Of a DNA stretch of 64,000 bases, positions 12,001 through 17,015 are shown one piece after another. The notes beneath the pieces are model-generated. The model did no database searches and was not told where the DNA came from. It worked only from the letters and a program-made list of their open reading frames with translations. This stretch comes from Streptomyces sp. AC558_RSS880 (GTDB lineage Bacteria; Actinomycetota; Actinomycetes; Streptomycetales; Streptomycetaceae), in assembly GCF_019049255.1 (NCBI RefSeq), contig NZ_JAGMUJ010000134.1, forward strand, positions 64,985 through 128,984. The letters run 5' to 3'. Made by a program: the position numbers and the translations under genes. The stretch's first letter is position 1. Every line of letters starts with the position of its first letter.

Positions 12001-14733
12001 ACGGTCCACGCCCGGCTGCCGCTCGAGCACGGCTTCGATCTCGCCCGGCTCGATACGGTGTCCGCGCACCTTGACCTGCTGGTCCGCCCGGCCCACGTAG
12101 GCGAGCCGGCCGTCCGGCGTCCACCGTACGAGGTCGCCGGTCCGGTACATGCGGGTGCCGGGGGCGCCGAAGGGGTCGGCCACGAAGCGTTCGGCCGTCA
12201 GGCCGGGCCGTCCCGCGTACCCGCGCGCCAGTCCGGCGCCGGCGATGTACAGCTCGCCCACCACTCCGGGCGGCACGGGTCGCGCCGCCCCGTCCAGCAC
12301 GTACACCGCGGTACCGGCGATCGGCCGTCCGATGGTGACCGTCGCCGCTTCGGCGTCCTCGGCCGACAGGTCCGCCGCGGTCGACCAGACCGTCGTCTCC
12401 GTGGGTCCGTAGACGTTGGTCACCGACGCGGCGGACGCGAGGAGTTCACGCGCCAGCGCGCCCGGCAGCGCCTCACCGCCGACGAGGACCCGGACGCCGC
12501 CGAGGACGGGGGCGACCTCCGCGGACACCGCCTGCCACAGGCTCGGCGTCGCCTGCATCACCGAGACGCCCTCGGTCAGCAGCAGCCGCCGCAGTCGTGC
12601 CGGGTCGCGTGTCTCGTCGGGTCCGGCCACCACCACCGCGGCACCGGCCACCAGGGGCGCGAGCAGCTCCAGGTTGGCGATGTCGAAGCCCAGCGTGGTC
12701 ACGGCGAGCAGGCGGTCGCCGCCGCCGAGGCCGGCCCGCCCGGCCATGTCCAGCAGCAGATTGGCGAGGCTCGACCGGGGGACGACCACGCCCTTGGGCC
12801 GTCCTGTCGACCCCGAGGTGAAGATGACGTACGCCGCGGCCGAGCCGTGCACCGTGGCGGGCGGCACCGCGACGCCGGCCTCCGCGGGGGCATGAGCGTG
12901 GATATGGGTTTGGGCACGGGTACGGGCGTCGGCGGGGGCGACGTCGCACGGCCCGTCGGTCAGCACGCGTCGCGGGCCCCGCGGCACCCGCCCGTCCAGT
13001 TCGGCCGTCGTCAGGACCACGGCCGGCCGTGCCTCGGCCACCATGAGCTCCAGCCGCTCCACCGGGTGCGACAGGTCCAGCGGCAGATAGGCGGCGCCGG
13101 CACGCAGGCAGGCCAGCACACCGGTCACCAGGTCCACCGAACGTGGCAGCGCCAGCGCCACGCGGTCCTCCGGCCCCACTCCGTGACCGGCCAGGACGCC
13201 GGCCAGCCGGGCCGCCCGGCCGACCAGTTCGCCGTACGTCAGGGACGTTCCCCGGGCGGCCACCGCGACGGCGTCCGGGGTTCGGGCCGCCTGCGCCGCG
13301 ACCAGCCGCCACGGGTCGCTCTCCGCGTCGCTCTCCCCGGCGGGAACGACCTTGCCGGCGGCTCCGGCACCACCGGACCAGCCGCCCAGCACGCGCCGGC
13401 GCTCGTCCTCGTCGAGCAGGTCACCGTGGCCGATCGGCCGTGCGGCGGCGTCGTCCCCCGCGGTGAGCCTCTCCAGCAGCCGCAGGAACCGCTCGTGGTG
13501 TCCGGCCAGTTCACCGGCCGAGTACAGCTCGGGGTTCCCGTCGACGACGACCTCGATCGCGTCGCGCTGTCCCGGGCGTCCGCCGTAGCAGGCGACCGAC
13601 AGGTCGGCCACCGGTCCCACGGCCAGACTGCGCAGAGTGCCGCGGAGGCCGCCGAAGGTGAAGTCCTGGCCGAACGGCATGACGTTGACGAGCGGCCCGT
13701 AGAGCCGGCCCCCCGCGGAGAGACCGAGGTCGCGGGCGAGGTCCGCCTCCGGATAGCGCTGGTGCCGCAGCGCGTTCTTCATCTCGGCCGCGACCCGGGC
13801 GGTCAGCTCGCCGTACGTCAGACCGGGGTCCACCCTCAGCCGCAGCGGGACGACGTTGGACACCATGCCGGGGGCGGCCTCCGCGACGGAACCGACGCGC
13901 GCGGTGACCGGGAAGCCCAGCACCAGGTCGTCCGCCCCGGTCATCCGGTGCAGATAGGCGGTGACGCCCGCGACGAAGGCGGCCGGCCAGCTCGACCGGC
14001 CGCTCCGCGCGACCTTCCGCATCCCCGACTCGGTCTCGGGGCTCAGCCATGAGGTCCGCCGGCGCACCGGGGCGGAAGGCGGCGCGGCCCGCTCCACCAG
14101 CCCGGCCGGTGCGGGCCGGCCGGCCATCCGTTCCAGCCAGTACGCCCGGTCGGCGCGGAAGTCGTCCGAGGCCCGGTAGGCCGCCTGCTCGTCCAGCAGT
14201 TCCCGGAGCGGCCGCAGGGCGCCCGCCGCGGGGTCGCGCCCCTCGGAGAGCGCCGTGTAGAGGGCCGCCGCGCGCCGTACGGCGATCCCGGCGCCGAACC
14301 CGTCGCTGATCAGATGGTGGATGCCCGAGTACCACCAGTGGCGCTGCCCGGCGACGCGGATCACCGCGCTCGTGAGGTTCGGCGGGTGGCCCAGGAGGCG
14401 CGGGCGCGCCATGTCGGCCTTCATCCAGGCGTGGGCCGCGGCCTCGGGGTCGGCCTCGGCCGACACGTCGACGAAGAGCTGCTCCCACGCGCCGGCCGGC
14501 TCGACCCACTGGCGCAGTTCGCCCTCGTGCTCCCCGATCCGGACGCGGAATCCGTCGGCCTCGTCGAGGAAGCGGCGCGTCACCTCGGCCAGCAGCGCGA
14601 GGTCGAGCGGACCGGCGATGTCGACGTAGATGCCGAGGTTGTAGGCGCGGCTCTCCGGTGCCAGTTGCTGGCCGAACCAGATGCCCGACTGCCCCGGGGT
14701 CAGCGGCAGGCCACGAGGGTGGTCGTCTAGCAC
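1..14733 (-). CDS. Multimodular non-ribosomal peptide synthetase (3' end outside window)
   Basis: One frame stays open on the minus strand from GTG 14733 (GGGAG 8 nt upstream) to the left edge, over 4,900 residues. Domains in order with rough residues: C (HHLISDG ~140), A (TSGSTGRPKG ~640), T (LGGDS ~1022); C (HHHMLLDG ~1245), A (TSGSTG ~1712) interrupted by a SAM methyltransferase (LEIGVGAG ~2106), T (LGGDS ~2533); C (HHILLDG ~2757), A (~3238), T (LGGHS ~3640); C (HHIAADG ~3835), A (~4335), T (LGGDS ~4723); then an epimerase domain cut at its HH motif by the edge. Specificity residues read by eye: A1 DILQLGVVWK (Gly-like), A2 DVWHISLIDK (Ser-like), A3 DPRSMCQMSK (unassigned), A4 DVWHFGQVDK (Ser-like but atypical). 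The first C domain resembles EntF-type N-terminal C domains. Product unknown; residue calls are inference. Confidence 0.95.
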   Translation of the reverse strand, partial: MLDDHPRGLPLTPGQSGIWFGQQLAPESRAYNLGIYVDIAGPLDLALLAEVTRRFLDEADGFRVRIGEHEGELRQWVEPAGAWEQLFVDVSAEADPEAAAHAWMKADMARPRLLGHPPNLTSAVIRVAGQRHWWYSGIHHLISDGFGAGIAVRRAAALYTALSEGRDPAAGALRPLRELLDEQAAYRASDDFRADRAYWLERMAGRPAPAGLVERAAPPSAPVRRRTSWLSPETESGMRKVARSGRSSWPAAFVAGVTAYLHRMTGADDLVLGFPVTARVGSVAEAAPGMVSNVVPLRLRVDPGLTYGELTARVAAEMKNALRHQRYPEADLARDLGLSAGGRLYGPLVNVMPFGQDFTFGGLRGTLRSLAVGPVADLSVACYGGRPGQRDAIEVVVDGNPELYSAGELAGHHERFLRLLERLTAGDDAAARPIGHGDLLDEDERRRVLGGWSGGAGAAGKVVPAGESDAESDPWRLVAAQAARTPDAVAVAARGTSLTYGELVGRAARLAGVLAGHGVGPEDRVALALPRSVDLVTGVLACLRAGAAYLPLDLSHPVERLELMVAEARPAVVLTTAELDGRVPRGPRRVLTDGPCDVAPADARTRAQTHIHAHAPAEAGVAVPPATVHGSAAAYVIFTSGSTGRPKGVVVPRSSLANLLLDMAGRAGLGGGDRLLAVTTLGFDIANLELLAPLVAGAAVVVAGPDETRDPARLRRLLLTEGVSVMQATPSLWQAVSAEVAPVLGGVRVLVGGEALPGALARELLASAASVTNVYGPTETTVWSTAADLSAEDAEAATVTIGRPIAGTAVYVLDGAARPVPPGVVGELYIAGAGLARGYAGRPGLTAERFVADPFGAPGTRMYRTGDLVRWTPDGRLAYVGRADQQVKVRGHRIEPGEIEAVLERQPGVDRAAVVLREDTPGRRQLTAYLVPGTEPVAGERELAAALARSLPPYMVPAAFVTLPELPLTANGKLDRAALPAPAAAVPGGGRTPRNPVEETLCRLCAGLLDTPGVSVDDDFFALGGDSVSAMRLVAAARREGLAIALRDVFEHPTVADLAARALPREDATGDASPVPESSDAALFAEAELRRLRARYPRLSDALPLTPVQQGLLFQSLHDAQAAGDDDYTVQLGFTVEGPLDGHRLRAAWHALVRRHPVLRSAFVADAADVPAQVVLDDVEPPWRDVDLTQPPTDTDDRERDRRLRQVAAEERAGRFDLARPPLLRIALVRLAPERHAVLFTHHHMLLDGWSLPLLGRELFALYHDEPLPPVTPPRAYLSWLGRQDRDAARAEWSAALDGLDAPTLLVPDATQAAEPAQGRYTVDLPARTTDALRDLAAAHGLTLNTVVQGAWALLLAGLTGRDDVVFGTTVASRPAEIDGAESMVGLFVDTVPVRVRLRPADDLLGVLHGMQRRQSRLTAAAHLGLPDITRPTGLDRLFDTVLTFENFPVDPAAFRPGPGLGITDPHVHAGTHYALTLLVVPETAGLSLRFGYRTGVFSPEDVALVGERLVRLLQGPVADPTRTVGAVDVLLPEERRQVLAEWNDTAVPVPPVTVPELVAARAAATPDATAVVYGDGGDGTEELTYAEFDARVAALAALLRERGAVPETRVAVAVPRSADLLVAVHAVLRAGAVYVPVDPDLPAERIGLLLDDAAPACVLTTRGLVERFPRLSGPDTVLLGDGASAGDGGALSSPVPVAPGSAAYMIFTSGSTGRPKGVVVSHEAIANRVLGMQREFALTADDRVLHKTPVGFDVSVWELLWPLTTGATVVVARPGGHRDPQYLAAAVETHRVTTVHFVPSMLRVFLDVLDEPAAAAAGAGLRRVICSGEALEAELADTCLGLLGVPLFNLYGPTEAAIDVTRWSCLPAGTGTTPPAGTGTVPIGGPVDNTRVYVLDAALRPAAPGVAGELYLAGRQLARGYPALPGTTALRFVADPFGPAGSRMYRTGDLARWRGDGTLEYLGRTDHQVKIRGVRAEPAEIEAALAGHPAVSRAAVIVREDEPGRRQLTAYVVPALHGRDTDVSGSERVRAQVQEWNAVWESVYAPAAQTPSAPGATGEPPAFGDDFSSWDSSYDGRPLPHREMSRWRDATVERIRALRPVRLLEIGVGAGLLLSRLAGDTETYWATDFSAAVIGTLRDRLPGHLAGRVTLRHQAADDTEGLPTGFFDTVVLNSVIQYFPDAGYLDRVIHAVTPLLAPGGRIFVGDVRDLRAARVFETEKHLVRLPPGRHTGTAALRRSIGRALLNENELLVDPAWFTGRTGPGGPFTAADVQVKRGGYRNELSRYRYDVVLHTAPAAVATPADSHDAGDGTDLDGLRRILSTARPARLRVSGLPDERTARQVLAARRLDEGAEPARAARVLADDVPVPGAVDPEDLYALAGELGYRVAVAPSVTGPGAVDAVFRRTDTPDSPTGEVLCAYRAATESVPARARHTNEPGLARRLAVLPAELRTLAERTLPEALVPAAFVVLAELPLTTNGKLDRAALPAPDFAAAPDSRAPRDATEQALCTVFAQLLGLPHVGIDDSFFALGGDSVLAMRLVGAARRAGIGLAVRDVFAHPTVAALASVAREAEDTGVTEVPEAAHEEPLLPVPAPVRERLTAPYPGPADMPILPLTPLQEGLLFESLAAAQAGEAGRARVDDYTVQLSLTLEGPLDPTRLRTAWARLLARHGSLRAAFVHDADAGPVQIVSGEVEPPWRETDLSTADGPERESRLAELRAAERRTPFDPARPPLLRVALARLAPHRHTMIVTYHHILLDGWSQPLLLNELLTAYAEPDSLPPAPQFERYLSWLARQDKDAARRAWRQALDGAEPTLVVPVTGSRTDHDDTGSTAYAPGHEVVERLLPPDLTSRLTAHCRRHDLTPATLVQGAWATLIGALTGRDDVVLDAPNAGRPADVEDVESVIGLFISTVPVRVRLDPVRPMAAVLRRLQDEQSRLAAHQHLGLPEIQRQTGAGALADTMVVFLNFPLDPAVFRPADGIRVSAVDGGVATSYPLRLLATPGERLHLTLGYHTSAYDRAAAEALMDRLVRLFEELGDGLDRPAGRAGVLTPRERGHLLTAWQGAQDGSTADGTVTGVLEARAATAPDAPAVLFGDERLTHRALHARANRLARLLVSRGAGPERTVAVAVPRSPDLVVALLAVLKAGAAYLPVDPGYPADRIAYMLGDAGPVTVLTTTGAAASLPEDARSGAVRLDAPDTGRALRALPDGDLTDDERTAPLRPGHPAYVIHTSGSTGRPKAVVVPHEGVAAYFSYLTSGTARLGPDDVVLNLASVSFDPSVRDILGTLAVGGRVVMVPPDEANDARALVRAMRRHRVTALLSVVPSLLVALNEEAAQLPAGERPSPRLVMTCGEALTESHLRQTAALGNPLVVNQYGPTEATMSSTFQAVDEPGALRSGGRFLIGRPRPGVRAYVLDHRLRMVPAGTPGELYLAGPGVTRGYAGRPGPSAERFLADPYGGPGTRMYRTGDLARWTADGRLDHLGRADHQVKVRGHRVELGEVEAFLESHEAVARAVADVRRDTPEGDLRLVAYVVPETGAGTVTGPESAPAPAELRRHAAAGLPGYMVPSAFVVLDRLPLTPNGKVDRRALPDPGAADGSAADGGREARTPLEEVLCGLYARLLGVGRIGIDDSFFDLGGHSLLATRLVAHLRNALGADLPVRAVFEAPTIAELAERVAAAAGAPPRPRPAAGPRPDDVPLSSAQRRLWFLHRFAEGTTDGYHMRVVLRLRGPLDLPALRAALADLTARHEALRTVFPDVDGRPRQEILDAGSERARPEPEAVRVAEADLAAELERTVRRPFDLAAEIPLRAALFELGEDDHVLALVLHHIAADGWSFGPLAADLSTAYRSRTRGRAPDWAPLPVQYADYSLWQHDLLADDGADGVTDRQLAYWRQRLADLPDRIDLPVDPTTGASGDTTTVAPGDSTGTAPGGSYLFHIPAPLHARLAELAREHSATVFMTLQAALAALLTRLGSGTDIPLGTAVAGRGDEVLEDLVGCFVNTLVLRTDTSGDPDFRELLRRVRETDLTAYAHQDVPFERLVDHLGVTRSLDRNPLFQVMLAAQPELTRDAVELPGLTAEPIRVGAATARFDLSFNMAEHRTPEGAPDGIDGRVEYRADRFTPATVRLLTRRWTRLLESFADDPDLTVSRAATTADDERRRVLTDWNDTAMDVPSATVPELLADRVARTPHAEAVVCGADRLTYAQLDTRVDALARRLRALGAGPERRVAVLVPRSAGLPVALHAVLRTGAAYVPVDPDLPAQRIALLLADTDPVCVVTTEETRGLLPSAVRAPALPLDGPPGPRDDASGPAGFAAPHRDSTAYVIHTSGSTGRPKGVAVPHRAVVNRLWGMQEQYGLRSDDRVLHKASAGFDVSVWELFWPVLAGAAVVVAEPEAHRDPARLAELIRDRSVTTAHFVPTVLRAFLDQPAAAGCTGLRRVFSGGEALPAGLVRRFHDVLGASGAALFNQYGPTEATVDVTWWRCPADPEGPPPLGRPVANTRLYVLDAALEPVPPGASGELWIAGAQLARGYLDRPGATAESFVADPFGPPGARMYRSGDLARWTDNGELEYLGRVDDQVKIGGVRVEPGEAAAALGEQEGVGAAVVVAHGAPSGGRRLVGYVVPERGRTLDGGQVRRRAADTLPEYLVPAEIMVLDALPVTPNGKLDRAALPVPDPTGTADGGRAPRTPAEETLRGIFAELLGVDAGSVGTDDGFFALGGDSIMSIQLVSRARRAGLVLTPRDVFTHQTVAGLARVSGRADDRPAVRAEDDGTGPVELTPIVHRLRERHGPVDAFHQSVLLQVPAGLGEERLTTAVRALLDHHDALRLRLTRTAGGLVWALEVGERGSVDAAACVRRTSLADADVVAEARAAVARLAPESGVMVQVVWFDAGAEAPGRLLVTVHHL
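7440..8690 (-). other. Methyltransferase domain embedded in NRPS adenylation domain 2
   Basis: Between the RRQLTAYVVP stretch (about 8690-8720) and the NGK stretch (about 7280-7310) of the second adenylation domain lie roughly 400 extra residues. They carry the SAM-binding motif LEIGVGAG near 8405-8430, then FDTVVLNSVIQYF and LLAPGGRIFVGD. Such insertions between adenylation core motifs A8 and A9 are known to N-methylate the amino acid on the module's carrier domain. If adenylation domain 2 takes serine, the product would be an N-methyl-seryl unit; that step is inference. Confidence 0.9.
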
Positions 14734-14876
14734 GTGCGTAACTCCCAGGCGTACGGATGAGCGGCGAGCGTGGCCCGACCTCGGTGCCGGACCGGGAAAA
14801 CCCCGGTGACCACGGCGTTCACCGCGTCGGCCCACCTCGGTCCGGGTTGATCGTCTGTCACCTCGGTGTCTAGCAC
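14727..14876 (-). CDS. Possible short upstream ORF overlapping the NRPS start, containing a TTA codon
   Basis: A 49-codon frame opens at GTG 14876 and ends at TAG 14727-14729, overlapping the NRPS GTG start at 14733. Its fourth codon from the end is TTA, the rare leucine codon read by the bldA tRNA in Streptomyces. The ten bases around its start (14868-14877) repeat those around the NRPS start (14725-14734). The ribosome site is weak (AGGT about 9 nt upstream) and the peptide resembles nothing I know. It may be a translational leader or chance. Confidence 0.25.
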   Translation of the reverse strand: MLDTEVTDDQPGPRWADAVNAVVTGVFPVRHRGRATLAAHPYAWELRTC

Positions 14877-15261
14877 GGTGAGTTGACCTGTCGGGGTGCC
14901 CGCGAGCGGAAAATGATCTTCAGGTGAACTGTCCCGCACCGCGCGGCCCTCCGCGGCGGTCGACGCCGGGGCAGGAACTGCGCATTCCACCTGTGGCGCA
15001 CGCCCGGCATTCACCCCGGCATCACTCGCGGAGACCGCTTGTTCACCCGGCTGAACTTTCCCCCAACTGCGGTGATATGTGCGCTCCTGGACGACATCTG
15101 CCGTCCGCGGCCGGATGCCATCATCGAGCCGTCGCGGCGCCTCTTCGGTTCCGCGTCCCCGGGCCCCCGGCACTCACCCCGCCCTGCCCTCCCGATCCCT
15201 TCCCGACGCTTTCCCGGCCCCTCTCCGCCGCGCCGTGCGGCGGCAACCCCCGAGGACCCTC
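14734..15261. other. Divergent intergenic region between the NRPS and MFS exporter genes
   Basis: About 530 bases separate the two divergent starts and should hold both promoters. No iron box, TetR-type palindrome or SARP-type repeat set was recognised. The only structured items seen are the duplicated decamer GTCTAGCACG (14725-14734 and 14868-14877) and the short candidate frame described separately. Confidence 0.5.
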
Positions 15262-16833
15262 ATGGCTCAGCTCGGCACCCCCTTGATGAGCCCCGCCGAA
15301 ACCCGCCGCGCGTTCCGCGCCCTGCTGCTCGGCCTCTTCGCCGGCCTGCTGGCCGGCACCGTGGTCGTCACCGCGCTGCCCCGCGTCGTCACCGACCTGG
15401 ACGGCGGCCAGGCCGCCTTCACCTGGGTCGTCGCGGCCACGATGGTCTCCTCCACGCTGAGCCTGCCGCTCTGGGGGAAGCTCGCCGACCGCACGGACCG
15501 CAAGACGCTGATCCAGTGCTCGCTCGGCCTGTTCGCCCTCGGGTCGGCGTGGTGCGCGCTGGCCGGTGACGTCGGGCAGCTCATCGCGGGCCGGACCGTG
15601 CAGGGGCTGGGAGCCGGCGGGGTGAACGCGCTGGCCCAGGTCATCATGGCCGCGCTGGTCCCGCCACGGGAGCGTGGCCGGTACAACGGCCGCATCACGC
15701 TGGTCGTCACGGCCGGAACGGCCGCCGGTCCCCCGCTCGGCGGCCTCCTCGCCGACACCCCCGGGGTGGGCTGGCGCGGCTGCTTCCATCTGGGCGTGCT
15801 CCTCGCGGCCGGCGCCGGACTCACCCTCCACCGAACACTGCGGCTGCCCGGGTCCGGTTCCGGGCGTGCGACACACGGAACCCGTCCCGACCTCTGGGGC
15901 GCGGCCCTGCTCACCGCGGCGGTCGGTACGCTCCTCCTCACCGTCACCCGGGCCGGTGACGGCGTCCCGTGGGTGTCCTGGCCGACCGCGGGAGCGGCCT
16001 GCGCCGTGCTCGTCCTGGCCGTGCTGTTCGTCCGTCGCGAGTCACGGGCCGCCGATCCGCTGGTGCCGCTGCGCCTGTTGCGCGACCGCACCATCGCCCT
16101 GTCGGCGCTCGCCGGTTTCGCGGTCGGACCGGCGCTGTTCGCCGCCCCCGCCCTGCTGGGTCAGTACTTCCAGACCGCCCGGGCGCAGTCGCCGACCGTA
16201 TCGGGTCTGCTGACCCTGCCGATGATCGCGGGTCTGCTGGTGGCCTCCGGCGTCGCCGGCCGTCTGATCGCCACGCGAGGCCGCTGGAAACGCCTCCTGG
16301 CCGTCGGAGGACTGCTGCTCGTCCTCGGCTTCTCGCTCATGGGCACCGTGACGGCGGACACCCCGCTGCCGCTGGTGAGCGCCGCCCTGTTCACGGGAGG
16401 CGCGGGCGTCGGCATCATCTCGCAGAACCTCGTGCTGATCGCCCAGAACGCGGCGCCACCGGACGGCCTGGGCGCCACCACCACCTTGGTGGTCCTTTCC
16501 CGCAGCCTCGGCGGTGTGCTCGGGCTCGCCGCGCTCGGCTCCCTGCTGACCGCCCGCGTGGACGCCCTGTCCTCCGCGCACGCCGCGGCCGGGACCGGGC
16601 TCGACGGCGGCCTGCCGGACCTGGGCGCGCTGCCGCCCTCGGCCGTGGAGAACGTCCGGGCGGTGTACGGGCGGGCTTTCGGCGACGTGTTCGCCACCGC
16701 CGTGCCCTTCGCCCTGCTCGCACTGGCCGCCGTCCTGCTGATGCGGGAGACGCCTCTGCGCACCGCGCACGGGGAACCCGACCAGGGGCCGGGCCCCGGC
16801 CCGGAACAGGAACCGGGACCCGTCCGGACATAG
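15262..16833 (+). CDS. DHA2-type MFS drug/metabolite exporter
   Basis: A 523-residue polytopic membrane protein starting at ATG 15262 with GAGGA just upstream. It has the MFS motif-A region GKLADRTDRK near residue 75 and GRTVQGLGAGG near 115, and enough hydrophobic segments for the 14-helix DHA2 layout. Members of this family export drugs or antibiotics by proton antiport. It is divergent from the NRPS gene, so export of the peptide or self-resistance is a reasonable inference. The proline/glycine-rich tail (GPGPGPEQEPGP) is unusual but probably just a disordered C-terminus. Confidence 0.9.
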   Translation: MAQLGTPLMSPAETRRAFRALLLGLFAGLLAGTVVVTALPRVVTDLDGGQAAFTWVVAATMVSSTLSLPLWGKLADRTDRKTLIQCSLGLFALGSAWCALAGDVGQLIAGRTVQGLGAGGVNALAQVIMAALVPPRERGRYNGRITLVVTAGTAAGPPLGGLLADTPGVGWRGCFHLGVLLAAGAGLTLHRTLRLPGSGSGRATHGTRPDLWGAALLTAAVGTLLLTVTRAGDGVPWVSWPTAGAACAVLVLAVLFVRRESRAADPLVPLRLLRDRTIALSALAGFAVGPALFAAPALLGQYFQTARAQSPTVSGLLTLPMIAGLLVASGVAGRLIATRGRWKRLLAVGGLLLVLGFSLMGTVTADTPLPLVSAALFTGGAGVGIISQNLVLIAQNAAPPDGLGATTTLVVLSRSLGGVLGLAALGSLLTARVDALSSAHAAAGTGLDGGLPDLGALPPSAVENVRAVYGRAFGDVFATAVPFALLALAAVLLMRETPLRTAHGEPDQGPGPGPEQEPGPVRT

Positions 16834-16951
16834 GCCAGTGCCGACGCTCTCGGCTCCGGCCTGCTGAAACGGTGGACGAACCGCTCGTGCACAGCGTTCG
16901 GTTCATACGCCCGCGATCCGACCTCGACAAGGTGGGGCGGGGTGAACGGAC

Positions 16952-16983
16952 GAGGGCGGGACCGCTGTGCGGGTCCCGCCCTC
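16952..16983. terminator. Bidirectional hairpin terminator between convergent transporter genes
   Basis: GAGGGCGGGACC pairs perfectly (12 bp) with GGTCCCGCCCTC across an 8-nt loop, between the ends of the MFS (+) and MMPL (-) genes. No U-tract follows, as is usual in Streptomyces. Confidence 0.75.
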
Positions 16984-17015
16984 CGGGGTGCGGTCCGGGC
17001 CGGCCGGTGCGCGGG

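Noticed and set aside
4..14052. Very long plus-strand open frames (hundreds to over 1,200 codons) across the left 14 kb
   Set aside because: Their proteins are repetitive Gly/Arg/His/Val-rich sequence, while the minus-strand frame reads a perfect NRPS. They are antisense shadows caused by high GC content.
14734..15261. Iron box (DmdR/IdeR site) that would suggest a siderophore cluster
   Set aside because: No TTAGGTTAGGCTAACCTAA-like sequence was found, so the EntF-like first condensation domain alone was not taken as evidence for a siderophore.
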